Shown here: positions 8,887 through 17,727 of the stretch, piece by piece
Numbering within the stretch: the first letter of the stretch is position 1
How the letters are laid out: each line of letters opens with the position of its first letter
Assembly (NCBI RefSeq): GCF_014698795.1
Contig: NZ_JACJTR010000024.1
Span: 44,493-108,492 of the forward strand
DNA length: 64,000 nucleotides
Direction: 5' to 3'
DNA from: Nostoc sp. FACHB-892
GTDB taxonomy: Bacteria > Cyanobacteriota > Cyanobacteriia > Cyanobacteriales > Nostocaceae
The notes under the pieces: model-generated
Seen by the model: only the letters and a program-made list of their open reading frames with translations
What the model was told of the DNA's origin: nothing
Database searches by the model: none
Translations under genes and position numbers: made by a program

Positions 8887-10463
8887 GGCAACTCCAGAGA
8901 ACGGTTCACCAAAAAGGTAATCTTCGTCCCCTGTGGGATATACCAAACATTGGGACGAGCGGTGATTTGTTGGTTAGAAGTTTCTGCACGACGAGTAATA
9001 ATGTCACTAAGCTTGCCAAAAGCACCTTGTAAAAATGCCCCGCCAATATTGCGCTGGCTGTTTGAAGTCGTGCTAGAGCTAAATGTCCCTGTAGCAGAAT
9101 TAACTACACTGCTACTGGAATCAGATTGATTCAGAATAGTTCCTACTTGACCCAAACCACTGACTAATCCCACAGTCAAGTCAGAACCTCCCCCTTTCTT
9201 ATCTTGGAACTGTTTAGCTAACAACGGTTTCCCGCCTTCTCCTAATACAGAAATTGCACCGCTACTAATTGGGTACTCAGTGTTATCTTTGATAATGCTC
9301 GTGACTTGCACACTTACATAAGAGCCACCATTAACCTGTAGGGGTTCAACGGCTAATAAAGTGCCTTTATGAATTGCCACATTTCCATAGTTGTCATGCA
9401 AATCAGCCGTTAATCTAGCAACATAGCGTTTACTATCATCTGGATTTTGCTGTTGTTGGAAGCGATTTTCGCTTTGCTGCTTGATGACTGAAGTCACTAA
9501 AATACCATTTGCGAATTCCCCAACAACTAAATAGCGAGTTTTACGCTGTTGCAGAATTTGGTTTTCTTGAGGCAAGTAATTACCATCTGCTATTTGTTTA
9601 TCAGATTTAGAATCGGCTAACCAACGAGGGCGAATTTTCTCAATTTCTGTGGATGTACTGTTAGAGAAGTTAGGGCGTGTTTGCTGTGTTGTATAAGCAC
9701 TATTGGGTGGCTGTACTTGAATTCGTGTTATATTCGGTGTTTGAAAGGATGTCGCCTCTGTTGATATCTGCTGGTTATTTGAAGTAGGTGTATAAGCGAT
9801 TTTTCCGTAAGATCCTAAGCTGCGAAGTCGATTAAATTCAGCTATCACGTCTGTTGGCGTTTCTGTTTTCGGCGTAACAGTCCTAAAAGGATTACTAATT
9901 CTTGGCAACGTTTGATTACGAGGTGGTGATGAAATAGTCGGGTTAGTTCTACTTGGAACGTAATCTCGTCTAGGACTAAGACTTTGTGTTTGTGCCACAG
10001 GTCTAGCTGTTGGTGGTGGTGAAGCTGCAACACTGACAGGTTTATTATTAACTTTAACTTCCTGCTTACTCTGATTAATTTTATTTAATTCATCTTCTTG
10101 CTGATTCAGCGCTAACTTAGCGTAAACATCCCCATCTGTTTGCTCAACTTGTTCTTTAGTTTCTGAAGACTTTGGTTCTTCAATAGTTTTAGTAGTATCG
10201 CGGCTATCAGGATTAAAAATCCCATTCAGCAGCCAAAATATAGCTAGGAAGGTCAATCCGAAAGGGAGTGCTATGACCAACAATCTTGACCAGGGAGAAG
10301 TAATTACTGTATGTTTAGTTGTGACTGATGGATTATCTAATTCTCCCTCTGACGTAATTTCCCTTGGGCTGGAATCTGAAATCATTGCTGAAGATTTTAA
10401 GTCATCATCTATTTGGAGAAAATCATCTACAGTTGATGAGCTATTAATCTGAGTATTTGTCAT
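8883..10463 (-). CDS. VirB10/TrbI-like T4SS core protein
   Basis: A 526-aa protein with a polar cytoplasmic N-terminus, one transmembrane helix at about residues 61-80, a long Pro/Gln/Thr-rich periplasmic linker (about 90-290), and a C-terminal TrbI/VirB10 domain. That domain shows 'RYLVVGEFANGILVTS', 'RYVARLTADLHDNYGN', 'IHKGTLLAVEPLQVNGG' and 'YPISSGAISVLGEGG'. VirB10 spans both membranes and transmits energy to the channel. The gene is joined by ATGA overlaps to the VirB8-like gene upstream and the VirB9-like gene downstream, so the three are one translational unit. Confidence 0.9.
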   Translation of the reverse strand: MTNTQINSSSTVDDFLQIDDDLKSSAMISDSSPREITSEGELDNPSVTTKHTVITSPWSRLLVIALPFGLTFLAIFWLLNGIFNPDSRDTTKTIEEPKSSETKEQVEQTDGDVYAKLALNQQEDELNKINQSKQEVKVNNKPVSVAASPPPTARPVAQTQSLSPRRDYVPSRTNPTISSPPRNQTLPRISNPFRTVTPKTETPTDVIAEFNRLRSLGSYGKIAYTPTSNNQQISTEATSFQTPNITRIQVQPPNSAYTTQQTRPNFSNSTSTEIEKIRPRWLADSKSDKQIADGNYLPQENQILQQRKTRYLVVGEFANGILVTSVIKQQSENRFQQQQNPDDSKRYVARLTADLHDNYGNVAIHKGTLLAVEPLQVNGGSYVSVQVTSIIKDNTEYPISSGAISVLGEGGKPLLAKQFQDKKGGGSDLTVGLVSGLGQVGTILNQSDSSSSVVNSATGTFSSSTTSNSQRNIGGAFLQGAFGKLSDIITRRAETSNQQITARPNVWYIPQGTKITFLVNRSLELP

Positions 10464-11251
10464 TGTCTGTTAGCCAAATTTAAATCAACAATTTGCGTAA
10501 TTTCTAATCCTGCTTGCCTGACTTGATATATTTTCTTTGCTAGAGCAGTAGTATCATTAGGGATGTTTTGCGGTGTACTAATGGCTTCTACAGTAATAGT
10601 TTTGTTAAAGGAGATACCTTTGCCTGCATTATCAACTCTATTAAAAGTAACGAGAGTAGCTACTAAATCTACTGACCATTGACCATCTTTAATTTTGCGA
10701 GGTGATGAAATGAAGCGGGGAATCAAAGATACTTGTGTATCACCGTTAAATACCCCTGCTGGGGTCATTTGAGCTAGCTTACGCAAAAATGCTGTCCGAA
10801 AATCATGCTTTTCACTGATTGCATAAGCAGCTTCATAAGAAGAAGTAGTTACTCTGCCATTAGAACGTTCAGTTCTACCTACATCTATACCAGCATCTTG
10901 TTTAGTAATGGGTTCTCCTTTTTCATTAAAAGTTTGAACAAGTCCATCCCAGTTAAACATCTTGATAAATGTGTTAGAAATAAATTTTTTAATAACCTCA
11001 TCGGAGCGTTCATTCGGTTCTACTGCTTGGGCAACAACTGATTCTCCTGATGACAATTGCACTAGAGCTAACTGCTTTTTACCTAAACTACTCACTGCCC
11101 CATAATTAAGGATTTGTAGTAATAAAGAGAACAAAGCCATCGAAAATCCAGCTAGTGAAATTATTCCGATTCTAGTTGGGACAGATTTGTTATATTGCAG
11201 AAGCTGTAACGGCTCTGGTTTTGCCTTTGTACCATTCTTTGTATTAAACAT
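10460..11251 (-). CDS. VirB8-like T4SS inner-membrane assembly protein
   Basis: A 263-aa bitopic protein: a short cytoplasmic tail, one transmembrane helix at about residues 26-48 ('IGIISLAGFSMALFSLLLQI'), then a periplasmic domain. The layout and size fit VirB8/TraE proteins with an NTF2-like fold. Late strands include 'WSVDLVATLVTFNRV' and 'FNKTITVEAIS'. Sequence similarity to VirB8 is weak by eye, so the call rests on size, topology and position directly before VirB10. Its stop overlaps the VirB10 start (ATGA). A cyanobacterial functional equivalent of VirB8 is the most likely reading. Confidence 0.68.
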   Translation of the reverse strand: MFNTKNGTKAKPEPLQLLQYNKSVPTRIGIISLAGFSMALFSLLLQILNYGAVSSLGKKQLALVQLSSGESVVAQAVEPNERSDEVIKKFISNTFIKMFNWDGLVQTFNEKGEPITKQDAGIDVGRTERSNGRVTTSSYEAAYAISEKHDFRTAFLRKLAQMTPAGVFNGDTQVSLIPRFISSPRKIKDGQWSVDLVATLVTFNRVDNAGKGISFNKTITVEAISTPQNIPNDTTALAKKIYQVRQAGLEITQIVDLNLANRQ

Positions 11252-11269
11252 TGTTAGATTATTGGTGAA

Positions 11270-11305
11270 GAGGGAACTCTTAACTCTTAATAGAGAACTC
11301 TTAAT
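11270..11305. repeat. AACTCTTAA repeat cluster between VirB6-like and VirB8-like genes
   Basis: Three close copies of the word ACTCTTAA lie in 36 bp. The reverse complement, TTAAGAGTT, recurs at 12469-12484 and 12590-12626 inside the same operon. This looks like a family of short intergenic repeats rather than coding sequence. Confidence 0.55.
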
Positions 11306-11318
11306 CTAGGTATTACCT

Positions 11319-12437
11319 CTATTTACTGAATTTTGATACTAAACTACCACCAGATGTTGTTATAGCTTTAGTAGCATCAATAGCGATTGTGCTATAGGTT
11401 TCAGCCGCTTTGTTGATTTGTTGAAGTACAGCTAAACCACCACCAGCAGCTAATCCAGTTGCTAAGAAAGGAGCAAAAATCCCAATTGTAAAAAGAAAGA
11501 ATAGAGGTTGATCTGCTCTAGAGGTAGCAATTAATTGTCCGGCTAATCCGGCAATTACGTTGAAACAAAGTTTTGCCATTCCTACAGCGAAATAACCCGT
11601 AAGCCAAGTAAAAATTGCTTTTCCACCATAAGGTAACAAAGAACCACCTACAGCTAAAGGGCCGAGAAGTGCTGTTAACAACATCGTTAGTTCAATCGCC
11701 CATTGGTAAGCTCCGTTCAACCCAATCAGTACAATGGAAACAATTTCGATGACCGAAGAACCAATATAAGCACTGAAAGGAGAAAGTATTACTTGTATAG
11801 GATTAGCCCCACCTTTAATTGCCTCTATTGGAGCTTGAATAATTCTGTCTATTTTTTGAATGACCCACGAAAACGGGCCGCTTTCACCAGTAAAATAACT
11901 CGGATAGTCTTGTTGAAGTCTATCTTTAGCATCCGACAGACATTTAACAGATTCTTCTGGACTCAAAGACGAGGTTTTGCAATTTTCTATTTCTTTCGCA
12001 ATAGCTCCACGCACCGCTTCTACACCCAAAGCTTTTTGATATGCAGCTCTTAAATCAATACCTTTTGCTGTACGTGTTAGCATGTATTGGTTTGTACTGT
12101 TAATGTAATTTCTGATTCCGAGAGTACCTGCTCCTAAAGCTTTGCCATTATTTGCTAAGAGTACTATAACTATCAACACCCAAATAAAATCTGTGTATGC
12201 ACGTTGTTCATCACCTAAGAGCATTTTCTTTGTCCACTCAACCATGAAAAAAACAAACGTTGCAACGGCGAATAATACACCGACTTTGCACATAGCAGCA
12301 TATAAATCACCTGTGATAGTTTCTTCCCAAATCTGATTAAAACCTTGAGCAATAAAATCTGCTGTATTACTTGCTTGTTCAAGTAAATCTGCACCAGCAA
12401 ACTGAGATTGAGCGAATAAGTAATTTTTTGAAAGCAT
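11319..12437 (-). CDS. VirB6/TrbL-like polytopic T4SS channel protein
   Basis: A 372-aa polytopic membrane protein with an N-terminal amphipathic region and at least five hydrophobic segments: near residues 50-66, 82-95, 222-262, 268-298 and 310-335. Gly/Ala-rich stretches such as 'PFLATGLAAGGGLAVLQQIN' lie near the C-terminus. Size, topology and position (after VirB5-like, before VirB8-like) match the VirB6/TrbL inner-membrane channel component. Two Cys ('NCKTSSLSPEESVKCL', about residues 153-166) lie in the central periplasmic loop. The start is ATG. No enzymatic motif is expected in this family. Confidence 0.78.
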   Translation of the reverse strand: MLSKNYLFAQSQFAGADLLEQASNTADFIAQGFNQIWEETITGDLYAAMCKVGVLFAVATFVFFMVEWTKKMLLGDEQRAYTDFIWVLIVIVLLANNGKALGAGTLGIRNYINSTNQYMLTRTAKGIDLRAAYQKALGVEAVRGAIAKEIENCKTSSLSPEESVKCLSDAKDRLQQDYPSYFTGESGPFSWVIQKIDRIIQAPIEAIKGGANPIQVILSPFSAYIGSSVIEIVSIVLIGLNGAYQWAIELTMLLTALLGPLAVGGSLLPYGGKAIFTWLTGYFAVGMAKLCFNVIAGLAGQLIATSRADQPLFFLFTIGIFAPFLATGLAAGGGLAVLQQINKAAETYSTIAIDATKAITTSGGSLVSKFSK

Positions 12438-12468
12438 AAGATAAGGGTGAATTGATGATAAAGAAGAC

Positions 12469-12484
12469 TAAGAGTTAACTCTTA
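12469..12484. repeat. perfect 16-bp palindrome TAAGAGTTAACTCTTA
   Basis: A perfect palindrome between the VirB5-like and VirB6-like genes. It shares the TTAAGAGTT word with the tandem copies at 12590-12626 and the inverted copies at 11270-11305. It could be an operator or a relic of a repeat family; there is no T-run to make it a terminator. Confidence 0.55.
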
Positions 12485-12589
12485 GCAGGCAACAGGGAAT
12501 AGAGAAAATTCAATAATTAAAACTAGACAATCTCTACAATAACTAGAGGTGGAGAAACATCGATTGCACATTTTTCTTGCTGTTTCCTA

Positions 12590-12630
12590 TTAAGAGTTCC
12601 TTGTTAAGAGTTCCTTGTTAAGATTTCCCT
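12590..12630. repeat. 14-bp tandem repeat, about three copies
   Basis: Units 12590-12603 and 12604-12617 are identical (TTAAGAGTTCCTTG), and a third, partly changed unit (TTAAGATTTCCC) starts at 12618. It lies just after the VirB5-like stop. It resembles the short tandemly repeated sequences common in heterocystous cyanobacteria. Confidence 0.65.
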
Positions 12631-12638
12631 CTTCCTGG

Positions 12639-13349
12639 TTAATTTTCTTGCGTTGGATCTAAACGAGATATACCGATAAGTTCATGGGTCAAAGAAAGAG
12701 TACCTAATTCATTCAAATCTTGTTTTTTGCGTGCATTTGCTGTGTTTTCTGCAACTTGAGTCAGCATGAGATTGGAGTATGAATTATCCTGCCTTGCTTG
12801 CAATGAATCAGTGCGCTGTTGTGCCAACATGGAAACCACCAGACCATTTTGAGCCGCGATCGCTTTCAGGACATTTTGAGAAGCATCCATGTCTTGAGCT
12901 TGGTCAGCAATGGTTTTCGCGTCTTGAGCTATTTGTGTTGTTTTCTCTATTTTTTGAGACGTATCTGCTTGCCCAGTTTTACCTACAACACTGATGATTG
13001 AAGCTCTTGTGAGTTCTCGCTCTAAATCTTGCCCCTTTTCCTTGGCGACTGGTAAAGAGTAAGTATCAGCAATCCGATTTTTGAGTTCATCGCTACTAGC
13101 AATCGGATCTGGCGCTCCCATCTCTCCGACAGTATTATCAATTGCAGCTTGAGCATCTTTCTTAATCCCAGCCCAACTTTGATCTATTTGCAATTTTGTC
13201 CAAGTTTGGATCTGGCTTACTTCACCTTTAATATCATCAACTAGAGAGCTAAAAAAGTCACTAATGACTAATCCATAACTGGGTGTAGCTAGTAATAAAC
13301 TTACTACAGTAACAGAAAGTAGTACAGCAACTTTTTGACGATTCTTCAT
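12639..13349 (-). CDS. VirB5/TrbJ-like secreted pilus-tip protein
   Basis: A 236-aa protein with a clear signal peptide (residues 1-26, 'VAVLLSVTVVSLLLATPSYG') and a mature part that is almost entirely alpha-helical. Late helices contain 'KAIAAQNGLVVSMLAQQRTD' followed by 'YSNLMLTQVAEN', similar in style to the repeated helices of VirB5/TrbJ proteins. These are minor pilins or periplasmic assembly factors. The gene begins 2 bp after the VirB4 stop, which fits the VirB4-VirB5-VirB6 order. Family identity is inferred mostly from signal, helix content and position. Confidence 0.68.
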   Translation of the reverse strand: MKNRQKVAVLLSVTVVSLLLATPSYGLVISDFFSSLVDDIKGEVSQIQTWTKLQIDQSWAGIKKDAQAAIDNTVGEMGAPDPIASSDELKNRIADTYSLPVAKEKGQDLERELTRASIISVVGKTGQADTSQKIEKTTQIAQDAKTIADQAQDMDASQNVLKAIAAQNGLVVSMLAQQRTDSLQARQDNSYSNLMLTQVAENTANARKKQDLNELGTLSLTHELIGISRLDPTQEN

Positions 13350-13351
13350 AG

Positions 13352-16201
13352 TTAAGCCACCTTTGTTTTTTCTAATTGAAACATGAGTTTTTTACCTTCC
13401 TCAGACAACTCTTCTTCTCGAATCATCTTGATATAATCCTCAGTAAACTTGACCATTCCTAACAAAGGATTATCTTGATAATTTTTCAGAAAAAGACTCC
13501 GTAATTCTTGCTCGTGCGGATTGTTGGCGACAGATGCCAGTAAACAGTGGGCGGGATAATAACGGCAAAAAGTTAGTTTACCATTATCATCAAGCAACCA
13601 TTGAGAATAAATTCCCGATTTTTGGGGATAGAAAGCTTCTGTACTGTTAACTCGAATGATTTCGGCAGGATATTTAAATCTCTCTATGAATGGGTCTACT
13701 GCTGAGGTTTGTATCCTCCCGACTAATCTAGTGCCAATATTTGCAAAAATCTTAGATGCTGCCTTGCTTTGATAAATACTCTCTGGCTCCTGAGCAGATA
13801 GGATTACGCGAATTCCCGCTTTTGCACCATTTGCACACAATCTACCAATCAAATCTGCAATTGATTCAAATTGAAATAAGATTGGTGCTTCATCAAGGAA
13901 GAAGATACTGACTTTCGATGCTAACGCTCGTCTGAGTGCAGCAGCATAAGCGCTCAGAGCTAAGATGGCTGCATCCGCTTCACTTGATAAATTTCTTAAT
14001 GCAAAAACAAGTAATTTTGCATCAGTTCTAAAACTAGAAGGGCGAGAAATTGACTGTCCAACTCTTGTGCTTAACCAGTAACTAAGTCTCAGTCGAATTT
14101 GTTCTAAAGCTGACATTATATCTCGACTGTTACTGGCAATAGAATCTAATTTAACAAAAGCTGGGGAACAGTATTTGTAAAAGTCTTGCAGCGTTGGAGT
14201 CTCTGCCCATTCTAAAGTTCCTACTCCCGATGAGAGCGCTAACTTATAGCGCATTTTGATTTCATCATCGTTGAAAAATATTTTTAATGTTAAAGCAATG
14301 ATTGACTCAATATTGGTAATCATTCCAGGACTAACCCCAATCATGCTAGTTCCAATCACCATTGTCATCAGCACCGATTTCAAGAATTCCTTGAAATCAT
14401 TCAATCTTTCATTGATAATTTCTGGTTCTAGTCCTTGCAAATTCGGTAACTCAAAAAGATTGTTGTATTCTTTAGAAATATCAAAGTAAGCCCCGTCTTT
14501 TCCTAACAAATTAGTGTAGTCAGTGAAGGTAGATGTACCATCTGGTTTGGGGTAATCTAAAGCGACAACTGGGATATCTTGGGCAAGTGCTGGTGTGAGA
14601 ATTCCAGCCACCAGAACTGATTTCCCCGAACGAGTTGCACCGAAAACAGCTAGATTCTTGTGATTTTGGTACAAGTCTAGATATACAGGTGTTCCGCCCT
14701 CTTCTGCAATTAACTCAAACCCAGTCCGATCTCCTGTGGCTGTGCGGATCAAAGGCATCAGCCCTGGTGCTTCGGAACTAAAATATGGCAGTCTGCGGTT
14801 AAAAGGCTTGGTTAACAGTGGTTCCCAAACAAATGGACAACACTGCAACCATGTCTTCCAGGCGTATTCTATCTCCCGGTCAACTGCCGCCGGACGCAAG
14901 AAGTAACTCGCAAGGTAACGGCAAGCTTCATCTAAAGAGCGTGTTGATTGACGATGTACTAGAAAAACTACAGCCGTGTGTACGACAACATTTCCTTTAT
15001 AAATCGTCTTTTGGGCTTCTACTGCTGACTCAATATTCAGTCCCGCCTTGACATCAATATTACCTTTATCACTGGATAATGTCGTAGAAGTAATCGACTG
15101 TTTAGTTAGTCTTTGGAGGTTGGTTTTCGTGATTCCTTGGTTAGCTTTTGTCACCTGACAAAAGATTTCAGTATCGAAAATACTATCACGAGATATCAGT
15201 GACCAGAGATATCTTAATTGTGCCTGTTCATCTATCCAACCTCCCGGCTTTTGACTAAAATTCAACGCTCCAATATATTTATCTTGGATTTTTACCCATT
15301 TGCGATCTAAAAATGGTATGGACTGCTCATTGTCTAATAGATGATGCCGGATGTGAAAATCGCTTGTTTGGGTTTCGATTAGTCCACCTACTTCATCTAT
15401 TTTTAAGGGATTAGGGATTACTGCTGGTGATGAATGGTTAAATTGCTGCCAGATTACCGTCCAGAGTTCTTCAGCACTCAAAGCTTTAATCCCCAATTTC
15501 ATCTTATTATTCAGTAAATTCTCCCATGATTGAAAACCATCATTAAATGAATTTTGCAAAATGGTTTCAATTTTGGTGTTGTTAATTGAATGAATTTCTC
15601 CGGTAAAATTATACCAAACTTTTTCTAATTTCCTAATGATAGATTCCACCAAATCTTGGCTTCGTTCATCATCAGAGGTAACAGTATAAGTACACCATAA
15701 CCTCAAAAATTTGTTTTTCCTAGTTCCACTTTTGGTTAAAGCTTTTATTCGTAATCTTTCACTACGGATTAAAAGTTTAAGTTGCTCGATTGAGCAATTA
15801 TTCTCAATGGACTTGAGTTCCTGCTGTCGTTCATAATCGGAAGTGAATGAACCAAAATGTATGGTCAATGATTCTTGCTCCGGGATTTCCTTGAGTCCGG
15901 CTTCTATTCCCTCAAACATTGGTAACATCTGTTCGCTGCCTAAATTCGGATGAATCCCTAAGCAATCAAAACAAAATTTAATTTGAATCGATTCACCTTT
16001 TTTGAGGATCAATGCACCTATGCCTCTTCTGCCGCCTAAGTTCAAGTTACAGATCCCCGCCAAATGAATAATATCCTCAAAGGGAGTCAAGACTTTAGCA
16101 AACTCAATCTGCTCCTTTTCTAATATTTTTTTACCTAATTTATCTGGATATTTGGATTGTTTCTGAGGTGTCATGATGGGCGCATTAATTATGTAGTTCA
16201 A
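13352..16201 (-). CDS. VirB4/TraC-type T4SS ATPase
   Basis: A 949-aa ATPase that powers pilus assembly and transfer. Walker A 'FGATRSGKS' lies near residue 520, followed by 'VVALDYPKPDG', and Walker B 'IFFLDEAPILF' near residue 768. An arginine-rich sensor region 'VILSAQEPESIYQS' follows. The N-terminal 450 residues form the VirB4-type domain. The annotated start is TTG at 16201, one base after the VirB3-like stop and preceded by AAGGA; an in-frame ATG at 16174 is the alternative. VirB4 is the most conserved T4SS component and anchors the identification of the whole block. Confidence 0.93.
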   Translation of the reverse strand: MNYIINAPIMTPQKQSKYPDKLGKKILEKEQIEFAKVLTPFEDIIHLAGICNLNLGGRRGIGALILKKGESIQIKFCFDCLGIHPNLGSEQMLPMFEGIEAGLKEIPEQESLTIHFGSFTSDYERQQELKSIENNCSIEQLKLLIRSERLRIKALTKSGTRKNKFLRLWCTYTVTSDDERSQDLVESIIRKLEKVWYNFTGEIHSINNTKIETILQNSFNDGFQSWENLLNNKMKLGIKALSAEELWTVIWQQFNHSSPAVIPNPLKIDEVGGLIETQTSDFHIRHHLLDNEQSIPFLDRKWVKIQDKYIGALNFSQKPGGWIDEQAQLRYLWSLISRDSIFDTEIFCQVTKANQGITKTNLQRLTKQSITSTTLSSDKGNIDVKAGLNIESAVEAQKTIYKGNVVVHTAVVFLVHRQSTRSLDEACRYLASYFLRPAAVDREIEYAWKTWLQCCPFVWEPLLTKPFNRRLPYFSSEAPGLMPLIRTATGDRTGFELIAEEGGTPVYLDLYQNHKNLAVFGATRSGKSVLVAGILTPALAQDIPVVALDYPKPDGTSTFTDYTNLLGKDGAYFDISKEYNNLFELPNLQGLEPEIINERLNDFKEFLKSVLMTMVIGTSMIGVSPGMITNIESIIALTLKIFFNDDEIKMRYKLALSSGVGTLEWAETPTLQDFYKYCSPAFVKLDSIASNSRDIMSALEQIRLRLSYWLSTRVGQSISRPSSFRTDAKLLVFALRNLSSEADAAILALSAYAAALRRALASKVSIFFLDEAPILFQFESIADLIGRLCANGAKAGIRVILSAQEPESIYQSKAASKIFANIGTRLVGRIQTSAVDPFIERFKYPAEIIRVNSTEAFYPQKSGIYSQWLLDDNGKLTFCRYYPAHCLLASVANNPHEQELRSLFLKNYQDNPLLGMVKFTEDYIKMIREEELSEEGKKLMFQLEKTKVA

Positions 16202-16202
16202 C

Positions 16203-16529
16203 CTATTTCCTTAATCCTGGCTTCTGATCTCTGAACCCTGTGTTATTGTTCAAGGTTTTAAAAGGCATATAACCTCTGCTTAAACGAGGCACACCGACAA
16301 ATTTCCCCAAAAAATCTTTATTTGTAGAAACTACCCACCAAGTAGCCCATCCCCAAGCAATACTTAATCCAGTTGCTAACCATCCAGCTTTGAATGTGTA
16401 ATCAACAATAAATACATTTAATACTGCTATTACTGACCAAGGAAAAATCTGGTCGGCGGGAAATGGCCCTAATCTGGGTCTGTCTCCTAAGATCCTATTT
16501 ACAATCCGAAATTTATTTTCATTTCTCAT
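16203..16529 (-). CDS. VirB3-like small membrane protein
   Basis: A 108-aa protein with two adjacent hydrophobic segments ('FPWSVIAVLNVFIVDYTF' and 'GWLATGLSIAWGWATWWVV') and a basic C-terminus, as expected for VirB3, an inner-membrane partner of VirB4. I chose ATG 16529. The longer reading would need a TTG inside the hairpin at 16553-16596, which is unlikely. The gene lies between the VirB2-like and VirB4 genes, the canonical order. No enzymatic residues are expected. Confidence 0.75.
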   Translation of the reverse strand: MRNENKFRIVNRILGDRPRLGPFPADQIFPWSVIAVLNVFIVDYTFKAGWLATGLSIAWGWATWWVVSTNKDFLGKFVGVPRLSRGYMPFKTLNNNTGFRDQKPGLRK

Positions 16530-16552
16530 TTTTTTACTACTTGTTGAGATGA

Positions 16553-16596
16553 AGCATTTCTTGAATATGGGCAATTTCTCTTATTCAAGAAATGCT
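16553..16596. terminator. 15-bp stem-loop between pilin and VirB3-like genes
   Basis: A perfect inverted repeat: arms 16553-16567 and 16582-16596 with a 14-base loop. No U-tract follows on either strand, so it is more likely an mRNA processing or stability hairpin, or a leaky attenuator, than a full terminator. It would allow more pilin than downstream ATPase to be made. Confidence 0.5.
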
Positions 16597-16618
16597 CTAA
16601 CCAAATGGATCTTCTCTT

Positions 16619-16652
16619 TAACAGTTATCAATGAGAGACTGATAACTGATAA
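16619..16652. repeat. AACAGTTATCA / ACTGATAACTG inverted-repeat element
   Basis: The 11-mer ACTGATAACTG at 16638-16648 and TAACAGTTATCA at 16619-16630 are the same words that make up the inverted repeats upstream of the CyRepA1 gene (40611-40684). It lies between the pilin gene and the 16553 hairpin. Confidence 0.5.
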
Positions 16653-16664
16653 TTGTTCACTGAT

Positions 16665-17261
16665 TTAAGCTCCAGTAATTAAGCCAGTAACTAAATCTCC
16701 TACAAAAACTGAAAGGACAATAATTAATGGAGTTCTGGCTAATGTTTGCCAATCTTCATCGTTGCGGGCCGCTTGAACAATTCGGACTAAGCTGATGCCT
16801 ACATAGAGTAGGAACAGACCCCTCAATACGTTGAAGAACAATTCTACAACTGCTTGTGTTTGCCCATTCCCAGCATTGCCAAAGGTATTAGTCATCCAGG
16901 TTTGGGCATTGTTAAAAAACTGTGCATCGGCTGGGGCTGCTGCAAAGTCAAGTACACAGACAACTGTCAAAATCGTAAACAACACCGCATAAAGATTGAC
17001 TCCATACTTGCGTTGTATCTGCTCAAAATTAGTCAACAGAGCTTGAGATTGCTTTGGTAGTGCTATAGCGATCGCCGTAGCAATCATCAATCCACCTAAG
17101 AGGATGTTATGGACTGACATCGACACGATCATTGCCGCACCCGTCGCTCCCATTAGCACTAGTGTACTATTTGTTATCGTGCTGTTATTTTTTCCTGAAG
17201 CCAGTACAGCAGCAGTATCGGAATTAACAAAACCTTCAGTCTCGTTGCGGTAAGTATGCAT
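16665..17261 (-). CDS. VirB2/TrbC-like conjugative pilin
   Basis: A 198-aa protein. I place the start at ATG 17261 because AGGAG lies 7 bases upstream; the longer GTG reading lacks this. The C-terminal half has the pilin pattern: a hydrophobic leader ending 'FAAAPADAQFF' (likely cleavage after ADA), a short polar loop, and two hydrophobic helices with a basic turn between them ('VRIVQAARNDEDW'). The N-terminal half has two further hydrophobic segments, making the precursor unusually long for VirB2. First gene of the VirB-like operon, as in many T4SS clusters. Confidence 0.72.
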   Translation of the reverse strand: MHTYRNETEGFVNSDTAAVLASGKNNSTITNSTLVLMGATGAAMIVSMSVHNILLGGLMIATAIAIALPKQSQALLTNFEQIQRKYGVNLYAVLFTILTVVCVLDFAAAPADAQFFNNAQTWMTNTFGNAGNGQTQAVVELFFNVLRGLFLLYVGISLVRIVQAARNDEDWQTLARTPLIIVLSVFVGDLVTGLITGA

Positions 17262-17727
17262 TTCGTTCTCCTGAAACGATACGCATATTATTCGGGTTTT
17301 CACCCACAAAACCTACAAACCAAAGTACTAAAAAAAACCGTACCTTTGCCTACATAGAATATTTAATACAATCTATTTCACAGCAAATCTAGCAAGTAGA
17401 CTGCTTATATAGATGTTATAGCTGTTTATTATCAGTATTTAAAATTATATAGGTATACAATTTTATATTCATTAATGAAAATTAGAGAAATAAGCGTCAG
17501 ATTGCCTATTGACTTTTTTCCTTTTATTGGTTTTCTCGTCAAGCAGGAGGGTGTGGGGTGGTGCGAATACAGTTCAGATAAGCATTTTTCACTTTCCTTG
17601 TGGAATGGGTTTGCAGGTATTGGGTAAAGGATGTATCCAATACCAATACCAATACCTTTCACCGAACCGTATTGGGGGTAGTGCGACTCGTTTGCGGTGA
17701 ATTCATAACCGCCCCAACGGGGCTTGG
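17262..17727. other. intergenic region upstream of the T4SS operon
   Basis: No convincing gene. An imperfect inverted repeat (CAAAGTAC at 17323-17330 against GTACCTTTG downstream) lies in the pilin leader and could be regulatory. An inverted repeat GGTATTGG / CCAATACC (about 17617-17645) is followed by three CAATAC hexamers. The stretch 17543-17582 resembles the reverse complement of positions 1-55. A 76-codon reading frame here is made of these repeats and is rejected. Confidence 0.6.

Noticed and set aside
17432..17662. 76-codon frame with GIGIGIGY repeats
   Set aside because: It is a translation of CAATAC repeat DNA, with no ribosome-binding site and no motif.
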